Program-made: the position numbers and the translations under genes
Notes under the pieces: model-generated
Databases searched by the model: none
The model's input: only the letters and a program-made list of their open reading frames with translations
What the model was told of the DNA's origin: nothing
Shown here: positions 35,112-47,283 of the stretch, one piece after another
Position numbering within the stretch: the stretch's first letter is position 1
Layout: each line of letters starts with the position of its first letter
NCBI RefSeq assembly: GCF_000730665.1
Contig: NZ_BBIV01000028.1
Coordinates: 1-64,000, forward strand
DNA: 64,000 nt
Direction: 5' to 3'
DNA from: Pseudomonas plecoglossicida NBRC 103162 = DSM 15088
GTDB taxonomy: Bacteria; Pseudomonadota; Gammaproteobacteria; Pseudomonadales; Pseudomonadaceae

Positions 35112-36875
35112 TCACCCGCTGGAAAACTGCAATGCAGCCAGGCGGGCATACAACGGGCTTTCCTCGATCAACTGACGATGGCTTCCCACCGCCACCAACC
35201 TTCCGTGGTCGATGACCGCGATCCGGTCGGCATGCTGCACCGTGGCCAGGCGGTGGGCGATGACCAGCGTGGTGCGGCCGGCCATCAGGCTAGGCAGAGC
35301 CTGCTGGATCAGGTATTCGCTCTGCGCATCGAGGGCACTGGTGGCTTCATCCAGCAACAGGATGGGCGCATCCACCAGCAGCGCGCGGGCTATCGCCAGG
35401 CGTTGCCGCTGGCCGCCCGACAGCCCGACACCGCCCTCGCCCAATGGTGTCTGGTAACCCTGCGGCAACTGTCGGATGAATTCGTCGGCATGGGCGCCGT
35501 GGGCCGCCGCCTCGACTTCGGCCATGGTTGCCTCTGGCCGGCCGTAGCGAATGTTGGCCTCGACGGTGCCACGGAACAGTGCGGGGTTTTGTGCCACCAG
35601 GGCGAACTGTCGGCGCAGATCGCGGGGGTCCAGCGCGGTGAGCGGCACGCCATCGAGGAGTATGCGTCCGCGCTGCGGGTCGTAGAAGCGCAGCAGCAGG
35701 TCGAACAAGGTCGACTTGCCCGCACCCGACGGCCCCACCAGGGCCAGGGTCTGGCCGGGCTCGATGACCAGGTCCAGATTATCGATGGCAGCCACCGAGG
35801 GCCGCGAAGGGTAGGCAAATCCGACCTGCTGCAACTCGATTCGCCCAGCGCCGCGCTGGCGAGCCGGCGCAACTGCTTGCTCGGGCGCGAGGATCGCGCT
35901 GCGCGCCGCCAGCAGTTCGGCGATGCGCTCGGCCGCGCCGGCAGCGCGCTGCAGCTCCCCGATCACTTCGCTCAGGGTGCCGCAGGCACTGCCGACGATC
36001 AGGCTGTAGAACACGAATGCTGCCAGGTCACCTGCAGAAATACGCCCGGCGATCACATCCATGCCCCCCACCCACAGCATCACCCCTACCGCACCGAGTA
36101 CCAGCACGATGACCAGGGTGATCAGCCAGGCACGCTGGGCAATGCGCCGCCGGGCCACGGCGAAGGCCGCCTCGACCGTCGCAGCGAACAACTGGCGATC
36201 GTGCCCTTGGTGGTTGTAGGCCTGAACGGTCTTGATCTGCCCCAGGGTTTCAGCTACGTAGCTGCCCACATCGGCCACCCGGTCCTGGCTCTGCCGCGAC
36301 AGGCTGCGCACGCGCCGTCCGAACAGCAGGATCGGCGCGAGCACCAGCGGCAAGGCCAGCACCACGATGCTGGTCAGCTTCGCGTTGGTGATGAACAACA
36401 GCACCACCCCACCGACAACCATCAGCAGGTTGCGCAGGAACATCGACAGCGAAGAGCCGATCACCGATTGCAGCAACGTGGTGTCGGTGGTCAGCCGTGA
36501 CTGGATTTCCGAGCTGCGGTTGTCCTCGAAGAAACCGGGATGCAACCCGATCAGATGGTCGAACACGGCCCTGCGGATATCGGCCACGCAGCGCTCGCCG
36601 ATCCATGAGACCAGGTAGAAACGGCTGAAGGTGCCAATCGCAAGCGCCAGCACCAGCAGCAGGAACAGGCCGATGGTCTGGTTGAGCTGGTGCGCCGAGC
36701 GGGTCATGAAGCCTTCGTCGACCAGCAGGCGGATGCCCTGGCCCATGGACAGGGTGATGGCCGCAGTCACCACCAGGGCCAACAAGGCCAGCAGGACCCG
36801 GCTACGGTAAGGACGGATGAATTGCCAGCCCAGGCGCACGGCGCGGCGTTGGCGAAACGGGACCGATCGAGGCAT
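35112..36875 (-). CDS. ABC exporter, fused permease and ATPase (MsbA-like)
   Basis: A 587-aa half-transporter with six transmembrane helices (residues about 20-300) and a C-terminal ATPase: Walker A GPSGAGKST, signature LSGGQRQR, Walker B ILLLDEATSALD, H-loop VIAHRLATV. It probably works as a homodimer that exports a lipid or hydrophobic compound; the substrate is unknown. The ATG at 36875 (MPRSVPFRQR) was chosen over one 13 codons upstream. Confidence 0.9.
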   Translation of the reverse strand: MPRSVPFRQRRAVRLGWQFIRPYRSRVLLALLALVVTAAITLSMGQGIRLLVDEGFMTRSAHQLNQTIGLFLLLVLALAIGTFSRFYLVSWIGERCVADIRRAVFDHLIGLHPGFFEDNRSSEIQSRLTTDTTLLQSVIGSSLSMFLRNLLMVVGGVVLLFITNAKLTSIVVLALPLVLAPILLFGRRVRSLSRQSQDRVADVGSYVAETLGQIKTVQAYNHQGHDRQLFAATVEAAFAVARRRIAQRAWLITLVIVLVLGAVGVMLWVGGMDVIAGRISAGDLAAFVFYSLIVGSACGTLSEVIGELQRAAGAAERIAELLAARSAILAPEQAVAPARQRGAGRIELQQVGFAYPSRPSVAAIDNLDLVIEPGQTLALVGPSGAGKSTLFDLLLRFYDPQRGRILLDGVPLTALDPRDLRRQFALVAQNPALFRGTVEANIRYGRPEATMAEVEAAAHGAHADEFIRQLPQGYQTPLGEGGVGLSGGQRQRLAIARALLVDAPILLLDEATSALDAQSEYLIQQALPSLMAGRTTLVIAHRLATVQHADRIAVIDHGRLVAVGSHRQLIEESPLYARLAALQFSSG

Positions 36876-37024
36876 GGCAGCGACCACGGCAGCAGGAAAA
36901 CTGCAGCCTATCACTCATGTGCCGTGCCTGTGGCTATAGCCCAACGGTCTAAGGGAGCACTGGAGGTTTGCCAAGCTTTCTGTTGGACTGTGGCCTGTTA
37001 CTGGACCTGATGAGGAGACAGCGA

Positions 37025-37198
37025 ATGAGCTTGCAGCATGGCAGCGATACGCCGAAGAGCCAGAGCAACTCACCACCGAAGGCCTGCGGTTCGATCATCG
37101 ATACCCAGGGGCGTGAGGTTCCGATTACCGAGCAGATGATCCAGCAGGCTTGCAAGAAGCTGGAGGACAGTCGGAGCGAGAAGGTTCGCAAGGGCTGA
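37025..37198 (+). CDS. Small conserved protein of the PA1571 type
   Basis: A 57-aa protein, MSLQHGSDTPKSQSNS..., ending in a charged helix (VPITEQMIQQACKKLEDSRSEKVRKG). AGGAG at 37013-37017 gives a 7-nt spacing to the ATG, and a terminator follows, so it is very likely a real gene. No function is known. Confidence 0.75.
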   Translation: MSLQHGSDTPKSQSNSPPKACGSIIDTQGREVPITEQMIQQACKKLEDSRSEKVRKG

Positions 37199-37212
37199 GC
37201 CGCGAATTTCTC

Positions 37213-37241
37213 AAAACCCGGCACGTTTGCCGGGTTTTTTT
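37213..37241 (+). terminator. Terminator after the 57-aa gene
   Basis: Stem AACCCGGC / GCCGGGTT with an ACGTTT loop followed by a run of seven T. Confidence 0.9.
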
Positions 37242-37249
37242 ATGTGCCG

Positions 37250-37281
37250 GGCCCTGTCGCCGGCAAGCCGGCGACAGGGCC
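37250..37281. repeat. Perfect REP-derived palindrome
   Basis: A 15-bp arm GGCCCTGTCGCCGGC at 37250-37264 and its exact complement at 37267-37281 around AA. It has the same design as 25848-25881 and lies before the 3' end of pdxB, so it probably terminates pdxB transcripts. Confidence 0.8.
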
Positions 37282-37306
37282 AGCCCTGACACCAGAGAAG
37301 TCCTGG

Positions 37307-38449
37307 TCAGACCACCGCCGCGCCCAAGGCACTGACCATCTGCACCAATTGCGGTGCCTCCCCACGCACCCGCACCACCAACCCCTCGATCTCGCGGCGC
37401 GGCGGATAATGCTTGCGCAACTGGTCGAACGCCGCCCGTTGCTCGGCGACATCCTCACTCAGGCTACGGCGAAAATCGGCGTCGTCGCGGCGAGGGTCAT
37501 ACACCGCACGACACAGGGTCGCCAGCGCCCAGCCCAGGTCGGCCTGGTCATCCAGTTCGATCTGCGCCAACGGCGCCCTGGGCAGCAGGTCGGCCAGTCG
37601 CACCCGCTCCGTTTCGCCGAGGAAGCGGCACAGCGCCTGATAGATCTGCGCCGTGCCGCGCTGACGGCCGTCCAGGCTGTAACCTGCGATATGCGGCGTG
37701 GCCAAGGTGCACAGGTCGGCCAGCTGCAGGTCGACTTGAGGTTCGCCTTCCCACACATCGAGCACGGCATGCACGTCCTCGCGCTCCAGCAGCAGTTCGC
37801 GCAAGGCCGCGTTGTCCACCACCGGGCCCCGGCTGGCGTTGATCAGCCAGGCGCCAGGACGCAGGCAGGCCAGTTGCTCAGTGCCCAGCAGGTGCCAGGT
37901 CGGGTGTTCGCCGTCACGCTGCAACGGCGTGTGCAGGCTGATCACGTCGCACTGTTCGAGGATTGTCTGGAGGCTGACGAAGTCGCCGCCGTCGCTGGCC
38001 TGACGCGGCGGGTCGCACACCAGCACCTTCCAGCCCAGGCCGTGCAACACACGCACCAAGCGGCCGCCGACTTCGCCGGCACCGACCACGCCATAGGTGC
38101 GCCCTGGCAAGGCCACGCCATCCAGGTCGGCCAGGGTCAACACGCTACCCAGCACGTAGTCGACGACGCCGCGGGCATTGCAGCCCGGGGCGCTGCTCCA
38201 GTGGATGCCGGCTTCGGCGAAATAGTCGAGGTCCAGATGATCGGTGCCGATGGTGCAGGTACCGACAAAGCGCACCTTGCTGCCTTCGAGCAGCTGCCGG
38301 TCGACCTTGGTCACCGAACGTACCAGCAGCACATCGGCGTCTTTGACACTGGCGGCGTCCAGGCTCCTGCCAGGATATCGGCGGATCTCGCCGAAGCCTT
38401 CGAAGAAGGCATCGAGCAGCGGGATATTCTCGTCGGCAACTATCAGCAT
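37307..38449 (-). CDS. pdxB: Erythronate-4-phosphate dehydrogenase PdxB
   Basis: A 380-aa NAD-dependent 2-hydroxyacid dehydrogenase in pyridoxal phosphate synthesis. It shows the Rossmann motif [16 protein letters not shown], the [11 protein letters not shown] stretch, catalytic R/E/H positions (including [11 protein letters not shown]) and the PdxB-specific C-terminal dimerisation domain. Start [13 protein letters not shown] at 38449. Confidence 0.95.
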   Translation of the reverse strand: MLIVADENIPLLDAFFEGFGEIRRYPGRSLDAASVKDADVLLVRSVTKVDRQLLEGSKVRFVGTCTIGTDHLDLDYFAEAGIHWSSAPGCNARGVVDYVLGSVLTLADLDGVALPGRTYGVVGAGEVGGRLVRVLHGLGWKVLVCDPPRQASDGGDFVSLQTILEQCDVISLHTPLQRDGEHPTWHLLGTEQLACLRPGAWLINASRGPVVDNAALRELLLEREDVHAVLDVWEGEPQVDLQLADLCTLATPHIAGYSLDGRQRGTAQIYQALCRFLGETERVRLADLLPRAPLAQIELDDQADLGWALATLCRAVYDPRRDDADFRRSLSEDVAEQRAAFDQLRKHYPPRREIEGLVVRVRGEAPQLVQMVSALGAAVV

Positions 38450-38509
38450 GGCGCTCTCCTGTCAGGGGAACGCAGTGTAGGCGCTACGGCGGGCGCGTTC
38501 CAGCGCGGC

Positions 38510-38752
38510 TCAGTCGGCTTTCTTGCGGATCCAGTAGAGGAAAGTGCCCGCCTCTTCCTGCTGCTGCAGCAGCTCATGGCCAAGGAAGTTGCAGAACTTG
38601 GGAATGTCGCGCCGGGTCGAGGGGTCGGTGGCGATGACCTTCAGCAGGCCACCGGCGGCCAGGTTGCGCACGTGCTGGTGCAGCATCATGACCGGCTCCG
38701 GGCAGTTCAGGCCGGTGGCATCGAGGATCGCGTCTGGGGTGAATTCAGTCAT
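38510..38752 (-). CDS. tusA: Sulphur carrier protein TusA
   Basis: An 80-aa protein carrying a persulphide on C17 in the signature [12 protein letters not shown]. It relays sulphur for tRNA 2-thiouridine and molybdenum cofactor synthesis. It is the standard length, starts at ATG 38752 and lies 60 bp upstream of pdxB on the same strand. Confidence 0.93.
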   Translation of the reverse strand: MTEFTPDAILDATGLNCPEPVMMLHQHVRNLAAGGLLKVIATDPSTRRDIPKFCNFLGHELLQQQEEAGTFLYWIRKKAD

Positions 38753-38846
38753 GGGGGGCTCCGCAAATGATCGCTATTGTGGCGCATAGCGTGGCGCGGT
38801 CCAATAGCCACCTGTAGCGGCGGCGCACAGCGCAACACGCCCTGCC

Positions 38847-39265
38847 TTGCTTTCGCTTTTGCTTTTAGGAGCGCGGTAGTTCAGTCACCGCCAATTGCGA
38901 CTTCAGGAGGCCGAGCGGAGGTCTTGCGGAGGGAGGTGACGGGCATGGATGCCCGTCAAGCGCTGGGCCCCAGGATGGGGCCTGCAGCGCGGTCCTCCCG
39001 GGAGCAAGACCGGAGCGAGGGAACCCCGGAGCGAAGCGCAGGGGCCGGATGCAGGAGCCAGCCTTTTTTGGTTACTTTTTGGGGCGTTTGCCAAAAAGTG
39101 ACCCGCCGTAAGGGCGGAAAGGTGATTCAGCGTCGCCTTGGCAAATGGATATGTTCAAGCACATCGCAACCACCGCCTGAGCTTTTGGCTTTTGGCCTCC
39201 TGAAGTCGCAATCTGCGGCGCCTGGACTATCGCGCGCTTAGAAGCAAAAGCCGAAGCAAGAGCAA
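38847..39265. repeat. 420-bp palindromic intergenic element
   Basis: A 19-bp perfect inverted repeat (38894-38912 and 39194-39212, core GACTTCAGGAGGCC) sits inside longer imperfect arms of about 70 bp (38847-38912 against 39194-39265). Between them are nested hairpins: GGGCATGGATGCCC, GGGCCCCAGGATGGGGCC and GGTTACTTTTTGG / CCAAAAAGTGACC (39070-39103). No protein is plausible. It fills the 532-bp gap between tusA and rlmM. It resembles the long structured repeats dispersed in Pseudomonas genomes, and may be MITE-like. Confidence 0.7.
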
Positions 39266-39284
39266 GCGCTGCGGCAGCAGCGTA

Positions 39285-40349
39285 TTACCGTGGTTTCAAA
39301 TCCAGTCGGCGCAGATGGCAGGTCACTTCCTCACGGTCGTGATACAGCTGCTTGCAGGCAATCGACACTTTGACTTTGCGCGCCTTGAACGTCGCTTCCA
39401 TGCGGTCGAGCAAGCGCCGCACCTCGGCATAACGCTGCTTCATCGGCAACTTGAGGTTGACCACCGCCTCACGGCACAGGCCCTCGCCCAGCCAGGTCTC
39501 GATCAACGCGGTAGTCCGCGCCGGCTTCTCGACGATGTCACAGACCATCCAGTCCACCGGCCGCTTCGGTTGCCAGGTAAAACCATCGGCCATGAGATGC
39601 TGGACCAGGCCAGTGTCCATCAGGCTTTCGGCCATCGGACCGTTGTCGATGGCGGTGACCAGCATGCCGCGGCGCACCAGCTGGTAAGTCCAGCCACCAG
39701 GCGATGCCCCCAGGTCGACACCGGTCATGTCGTCACCCAGGCGCTGCTCCCAGTGCTCACGCGGGATGAACTGGTGCCAGGCCTCTTCCAGCTTGAGGGT
39801 CGAGCGGCTGGGCGCTTCGCGCGGGAACTTCAAGCGCGGGATACCCATCGGCCACAACGCGCTGTTGTTGGCCTCGGCCACACCGACGAACACCCGTCGA
39901 CCGCTGATGAAGGTCAGCAGCAGGCGGGGACGGCTGGCGTCATCGACCAGGCGCCCGGCCTTTTCCAGGGCCTTGCGCAATGGCACCTCGAACTTGCGGC
40001 AGAACGTCGACAGCTCCTTGCCTTCGTTGCTGTCCACCACTTCCAGCCACAGGCTGCCGAACTGCGGCTGCCCGGCGAGGTGCTCGAGCAGCACGCTGAT
40101 GCGATCGCTCTCGGGCAGTTCGATGAAGCTGCCCCGCGCCCACTGGCGCGGGAAGATCAGTTGGCCGAAGCGCAGTAGCACCATCAACCGTTCGGCACCG
40201 TCGGCTTCGGCACAGACGAACTCGGCACAGGCGCTCTGCGCCTTGCCCTTGGCATAGCCGGCAACCCCCAGCCGTGCGGCATGTTCGCTGATTTCGGCGC
40301 AGACCTCGCCCTCGAAGCCGGGCCGGCAATGCATGAACAGGGTACTCAT
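39285..40349 (-). CDS. rlmM: 23S rRNA C2498 2'-O-methyltransferase RlmM
   Basis: A 354-aa protein with an N-terminal THUMP-like domain and a C-terminal FtsJ-type methyltransferase: SAM motif GVDLGASPGGWTYQLV, WMVCDIVEKP, and NLKLPMKQRY with the catalytic lysine. It methylates C2498 of 23S rRNA using SAM. The ATG at 40349 is conserved (MSTLFMHCRPGFE). Confidence 0.95.
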   Translation of the reverse strand: MSTLFMHCRPGFEGEVCAEISEHAARLGVAGYAKGKAQSACAEFVCAEADGAERLMVLLRFGQLIFPRQWARGSFIELPESDRISVLLEHLAGQPQFGSLWLEVVDSNEGKELSTFCRKFEVPLRKALEKAGRLVDDASRPRLLLTFISGRRVFVGVAEANNSALWPMGIPRLKFPREAPSRSTLKLEEAWHQFIPREHWEQRLGDDMTGVDLGASPGGWTYQLVRRGMLVTAIDNGPMAESLMDTGLVQHLMADGFTWQPKRPVDWMVCDIVEKPARTTALIETWLGEGLCREAVVNLKLPMKQRYAEVRRLLDRMEATFKARKVKVSIACKQLYHDREEVTCHLRRLDLKPR

Positions 40350-40567
40350 TTCTCACTCCACTACGGCTGGCGCCACGGGCGCCGGCAGGGCGGCGATGAT
40401 AAAGGAAGTTCGGAACCCGCGACACGCCCCGCCGGTCCAGAAAAGGGTCAGGGATACCAAAGCGGTCTAACCTGACCTTTCAGCCAGGTCCGTGCCGTGC
40501 GGGCCGAAACAGAGCGGTGACACCGGCCATCCACAGATGCCGGGCACCGGTGCAGAAGGAGTTGGCA

Positions 40568-43309
<2,742 letters not shown>

Positions 43310-43420
43310 CGCCGCTGGGGCTGCCCTGCGGCCCCTTTTCACCCGGCGCCCGCAAATATTCATTCAATGAAACCGCCAGCCTGCCGATACCCTTCGAAAG
43401 CCTTGCGGATTACACGACCC

Positions 43421-44986
43421 ATGCGTAACAACCAGCCGATTACCCAACGCGAGCGGACCTTCCCCGCCCAACAACGGTTGATCTCCACCACCAACGCCAA
43501 GGGTGTGATCACCTACTGCAACGATGCGTTCATCGAGATCAGCGGTTTCTCGCGAGAGGAGCTGACCGGTGCGCCGCACAACCTGGTGCGCCACCCCGAC
43601 GTTCCGTCGGCAGTGTTCGCCCACATGTGGCAAACCCTCAAGCAAGGCTTGCCGTGGATGGGCATCGTCAAGAACCGCTGCAAGTCTGGCGACCATTACT
43701 GGGTCAACGCCTACGTCACGCCCATCTTCGACAACAACCAGGTGGTCGGTTTCGAGTCGGTGCGAGTCAAGCCCAGCGCCGAGCAGATCCGCCGCGCCGA
43801 GGCGCTGTACCAGCGCATCAACCAGGGCAAGACGGCCATTCCGCGCCGGGACCAATGGCTTCCGGTCCTGCAGGACTGGCTGCCGTTCATCCTGGTCAGC
43901 CAGGTCGGTTTCCTGATCGGCAGTTGGCTGGGCCATTCCTGGGGCTTCGCCCTGGCTGCCGGCCTGTCGGTGCCGCTCGGCCTGCTGGGCCTGGGCTGGC
44001 AGCAACGGGGGCTCAAGCGCCTGCTGCGCCTGGCCGAACAGACCACCTCCGACCCGCTGATCGCGCAGATGTACACCGACAGCCGCGGTGTCCAGGCGCG
44101 TCTGGAAATGGCCATGCTCAGCCAGGATGCGCGCCTGAAGACCTGCCTGACGCGCCTGCAGGACAGCGCCGAACACCTGAGCGATCAAGCACGCCAGTCC
44201 GATGACCTGGCCCACATGAGTTCCTCGGGGCTGGAGCGCCAGCGGGTAGAGACCGAACAGGTCGCCACCGCTGTGAACCAGATGGCCGCCACCACCCAGG
44301 AAGTGGCCAACCATGTGCAACGCACTGCCGATGCCACCCAGGAGGCCAACCGCCTGACCGCCCAGGGCCGGCAGATCGCCGGGGAAACCCGCGACGCCAT
44401 CGAGCGCCTGTCGAGCGCAGTGGGCGAGACCGGTGCCACCGTGACCCAGCTGGCCAAGGACAGCGACGAGATCGGCGGCGTGGTGGATGTGATCAAGGGT
44501 ATTGCCGACCAGACCAACCTGCTGGCGCTGAACGCGGCCATCGAAGCGGCCCGCGCGGGCGAAATGGGCCGTGGCTTTGCCGTGGTCGCCGACGAAGTGC
44601 GTCAGTTGGCCCAGCGTACCGCCGAATCCACCGGGCAGATCCACAGCTTGATCGCCAAGCTGCAGCAGACCGCCAACAATGCCGTGCAGACCATGGAAAG
44701 CGGCCATCGCCAGGCGCAGGAAGGTGTCGAGCGAGTCATGCAGGCCGATCAGGCCCTGGTCGGCATCAGCGAGGCAGTGGCCAACATCACCGACATGGCC
44801 ACCCAGATTGCCGCCGCCACCGAAGAACAGACCGCCGTGGCGGACGAGATCAGCCGCAACATCAGCACCATCGCCCAACTGGCCGACCAGACCGCCGAAC
44901 AGGCGCAGCATTCGGCGCTGCTGAGTGAAGCGCTGAGCACCACGGTCGGTGGTCAGTATTCACTGGTAGAGCGCTTCAACCGCTAG
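43421..44986 (+). CDS. aer: Aer-like PAS chemoreceptor
   Basis: A 521-aa methyl-accepting protein with an N-terminal PAS domain (residues about 15-115; [21 protein letters not shown]), two short membrane segments near 150-200 and a cytoplasmic signalling domain with the hairpin tip [25 protein letters not shown]. There is no periplasmic sensor, so it resembles Aer, an FAD-PAS energy/oxygen receptor. The ATG at 43421 has only a weak ribosome binding site. Confidence 0.88.
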   Translation: MRNNQPITQRERTFPAQQRLISTTNAKGVITYCNDAFIEISGFSREELTGAPHNLVRHPDVPSAVFAHMWQTLKQGLPWMGIVKNRCKSGDHYWVNAYVTPIFDNNQVVGFESVRVKPSAEQIRRAEALYQRINQGKTAIPRRDQWLPVLQDWLPFILVSQVGFLIGSWLGHSWGFALAAGLSVPLGLLGLGWQQRGLKRLLRLAEQTTSDPLIAQMYTDSRGVQARLEMAMLSQDARLKTCLTRLQDSAEHLSDQARQSDDLAHMSSSGLERQRVETEQVATAVNQMAATTQEVANHVQRTADATQEANRLTAQGRQIAGETRDAIERLSSAVGETGATVTQLAKDSDEIGGVVDVIKGIADQTNLLALNAAIEAARAGEMGRGFAVVADEVRQLAQRTAESTGQIHSLIAKLQQTANNAVQTMESGHRQAQEGVERVMQADQALVGISEAVANITDMATQIAAATEEQTAVADEISRNISTIAQLADQTAEQAQHSALLSEALSTTVGGQYSLVERFNR

Positions 44987-44994
44987 CCTCGGGT

Positions 44995-45103
44995 GGCCTC
45001 ATCGCCGCGGTTCGTCGCCACGACAAGCCGGCTCCTACAGGTACAGCGTTGATCTCAAAGGCACTGATATCTCTGTGGGAGCCGGCTTGCCGGCGATGAG
45101 GCC
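44995..45103. repeat. REP pair with a variant left arm
   Basis: The right arm (45073-45103) is the usual REP unit extended to CGATGAGGCC. The left arm (44995-45040) carries the related variant with GCGGTTCGTCGCCACGACA inserted before AGCCGGCTCC. It lies between the convergent aer and pseudouridine synthase genes. Confidence 0.8.
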
Positions 45104-45121
45104 ATCACGGCCAGCAACCGC

Positions 45122-46006
45122 CTACCAATCCAGCGTCAGGCGGCTTTCAAAGTAACGCTCTTCGCCCGTCAACGGGTCGTCGAAGCGCAGGCTGTGCGCC
45201 AACAGTTTCAATGGCCGCTGGTAATCGTCGTCTTCCTTGAGCAGCTCGGGATAGAACGGATCATTGCAGATGCCCGCCCCCAGGGCCACCATGTGCACTC
45301 GCAACTGGTGGGTCTTGCCGGTAACCGGCGACAGGCCATAGCGCCACAGCTCGCCGTGCTTCTCCAGCACCTCGGCCAGGGTTTCGCTGTTGTCTGCCCC
45401 CTCCACCTCATGCATGCGAAAGAACGGTTCGCCATGCACCAGTCGGCTTCTGTGAACCAACGGGAAATGGCGCTGGGGCATGGCCGCGGCGATGGCCTGG
45501 TATCGTTTGTCGATACGCCGCTCCGGGAACAGCCGCTGGTAGGCGCTGCGGGTCTGCGGATTGGCGGAAAACAGCACCAGGCCAGCGGTATGCCGGTCAA
45601 TGCGGTGCAGCGGCACCAGGTGCGGGTTGTCCAGGCGGCGGATCAAGCGCCGGAGCAAGGTCTGCTCGACGTACTCACCCGTCGGCGTGACCGGCAGAAA
45701 ATGCGGTTTGTCGGCCACCACCAGGTGCTCGTCCACGTGCAGGATGGTCTCCTCCACCGGGATCGGCCGCTCATTGGCCACTTCGCGAAAATAGTGCAGG
45801 CGCATGCCGCGGCGGTAAGGCAGGTCGGCAGCGACCGGCTGCCCTTGGGCGTCAAGCACCCGGCCCCGGGCAAAACGGTCGAGCCACTGGTCGCGGCCGA
45901 TGGCGCTGAAGTGCTCACACAGGCAATCGAGTACCGTGGGCCAGTTGCCAGGTGGCAGGCACACCGTGCTGGCTTGCTGGCGAGAGGGGTCGAAGGGGCT
46001 GGTCAT
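45122..46006 (-). CDS. RluA-family pseudouridine synthase
   Basis: A 294-aa RNA pseudouridine synthase with catalytic D137 in HRIDRHTAGL and the C-terminal GKTHQLRVHMVALG motif. A short N-terminal S4-like part is present. Such enzymes isomerise uridine in rRNA or tRNA; the target is not deducible. Start ATG at 46006. Confidence 0.88.
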   Translation of the reverse strand: MTSPFDPSRQQASTVCLPPGNWPTVLDCLCEHFSAIGRDQWLDRFARGRVLDAQGQPVAADLPYRRGMRLHYFREVANERPIPVEETILHVDEHLVVADKPHFLPVTPTGEYVEQTLLRRLIRRLDNPHLVPLHRIDRHTAGLVLFSANPQTRSAYQRLFPERRIDKRYQAIAAAMPQRHFPLVHRSRLVHGEPFFRMHEVEGADNSETLAEVLEKHGELWRYGLSPVTGKTHQLRVHMVALGAGICNDPFYPELLKEDDDYQRPLKLLAHSLRFDDPLTGEERYFESRLTLDW

Positions 46007-46036
46007 GGCGAGACTCGAATCGATCAGAGCCGGGCA

Positions 46037-46366
46037 TTATCCTCCAAGCCCGACAGCGCAACCAGCCTCGCCCCTGCGCTCGCTGCGGTGCTTCAGCCAG
46101 CGCAACACCTCCACGGCTTCCCAGCGGCCAGGGTCATAGAGTGCATACAGCAAGCCCTGGTACCCCACCACATCGAGCCCACGGTGATAGCCGGCGCGCT
46201 GGAACAAAGCTTCGATTTCGGCGAAACAGGTGTTGAAGTGGACCTTGCCGAACGGCGTTCGGTCATCGGTGACCAGACCTTCAAGGCGCAACTCCACCAC
46301 GGCGTCTTGCACGCGCGCTATCGGCATGCGGTTGACGCTGTACTTGAGTTGCTCGACGTTGAGCAT
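46037..46366 (-). CDS. SOS-controlled hypothetical protein
   Basis: A 109-aa soluble protein (MLNVEQLKYSVNRMPIARVQDAV...) with a predicted helix-strand pattern and no recognised catalytic motif. It is notable because a consensus LexA box lies only 18-33 bp upstream of its ATG (46366), so it should be a single-gene member of the SOS regulon. The strongly basic end (RWLKHRSERRGE) might bind nucleic acid. The function is not known to me. Confidence 0.75.
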   Translation of the reverse strand: MLNVEQLKYSVNRMPIARVQDAVVELRLEGLVTDDRTPFGKVHFNTCFAEIEALFQRAGYHRGLDVVGYQGLLYALYDPGRWEAVEVLRWLKHRSERRGEAGCAVGLGG

Positions 46367-46383
46367 GGACTTCCCTCTTGGTA

Positions 46384-46399
46384 CTGTATTTATATACAG
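46384..46399 (-). promoter_or_regulatory. Consensus SOS (LexA) box
   Basis: CTGTATTTATATACAG, embedded in TACTGTATTTATATACAGCA, fits the proteobacterial LexA consensus almost perfectly and is symmetric. It directly precedes the 109-aa gene on the minus strand. Confidence 0.85.
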
Positions 46400-46433
46400 C
46401 ATACGAACATACTCCTGGCGCCGTCAATGTGGC

Positions 46434-46865
46434 TTACTGCAGCCCAGGCAGATAGCCAGTGCCTTTGCGGACCGTCAGCACCTGACGCCGCGGTACGCCC
46501 GGGGAAACCGACAAATGCACCCAATGGTCGAACTCGAGGATCAACTGATCGAAGGGCACACGGCTGTCGCTGATCCGTTGCACCAGGTTGCGCGGACTCA
46601 CGCCCGGCACCGTGAAATCGGCCGCCAACCCTTGCATATGCTGGCTCGCTACCCCGCCGCCAACGCGCTTGTTGAGTTCGGGACTGCGATAGCCGCTGCT
46701 GACGATGATCGGTGCGCCCATCAGCGAGCGCACCTGTTCCAGTGCACTGCACAGCAATTGCAGATTGGCGTACGCCTCGGGCGGCGGGGTGTTGTCGAGC
46801 CCTTCCCTGGCAGCGAGCTGGGAAACGGTCATTTCATCAAGGGTGAAATGAGGAGTGATGAGCAT
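46434..46865 (-). CDS. M15 family peptidase (endolysin-like)
   Basis: A 143-aa peptidase M15A domain. Zinc ligands H76 and D83 are in SQHMQGLAADF and H117 in WVHLSV, with E111 as likely base. It resembles phage endolysins that cut peptidoglycan peptide bridges, but no signal peptide or holin is nearby, so it may be a domesticated phage gene. AGGAA precedes the ATG at 46865. The SOS box at 46384-46399 is downstream of this gene. Confidence 0.85.
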   Translation of the reverse strand: MLITPHFTLDEMTVSQLAAREGLDNTPPPEAYANLQLLCSALEQVRSLMGAPIIVSSGYRSPELNKRVGGGVASQHMQGLAADFTVPGVSPRNLVQRISDSRVPFDQLILEFDHWVHLSVSPGVPRRQVLTVRKGTGYLPGLQ

Positions 46866-46972
46866 GGCGATTCCTGATGATTCATGAAAAATGCCGGCGT
46901 CAACACGCCGGGCACTCGATCATCACAACGCAACACGCCCTCTGGAGCAGGGATAAAGCTCCCCTGGTGCCA

Positions 46973-47212
46973 TCACTGCGCGAGGAAGGCCACCACCTGT
47001 TCGGCATCGAACGGCCAGTGCAGTTCGGCGCGGGTATCACTACGGCGCAGAACAGGGATGATCAAGCCATAGCGCTCGAAAAGCGCCTCGCTATCGGCGA
47101 TGTCGACCAGCTCGATCAGCAAGCCATGTTCGACGAATGGCATCAGCACAGCTTCGGCCACTTCGCACAAGTGGCAGCCGACGGTGCCGAAGAGTTGGCA
47201 TTCAGGCAGCAT
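46973..47212 (-). CDS. Glutaredoxin-family protein
   Basis: A 79-aa thioredoxin-fold protein with redox pair C13-H-L-C16 near the N-terminus (LFGTVGCHLCEVAE), as in the DUF836/YfcF-like glutaredoxins. The cis-proline segment is IIPVLRRSD. Probably a cytosolic disulphide oxidoreductase. It starts at ATG 47212 and lies 71 bp after the decayed amt gene. Confidence 0.8.
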   Translation of the reverse strand: MLPECQLFGTVGCHLCEVAEAVLMPFVEHGLLIELVDIADSEALFERYGLIIPVLRRSDTRAELHWPFDAEQVVAFLAQ

Positions 47213-47283
47213 GGAGTAAGGCTCGGTTGGCTTGGAGAGAGACCATTCTAGGTCCCTCCCGGCCACCGTGCACCTTGACTCGC

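Noticed and set aside
38777-39241. A 154-codon frame in the palindromic element
   Set aside because: It runs through nested hairpins and has no ribosome binding site or family features; the DNA is better explained as a structured repeat.
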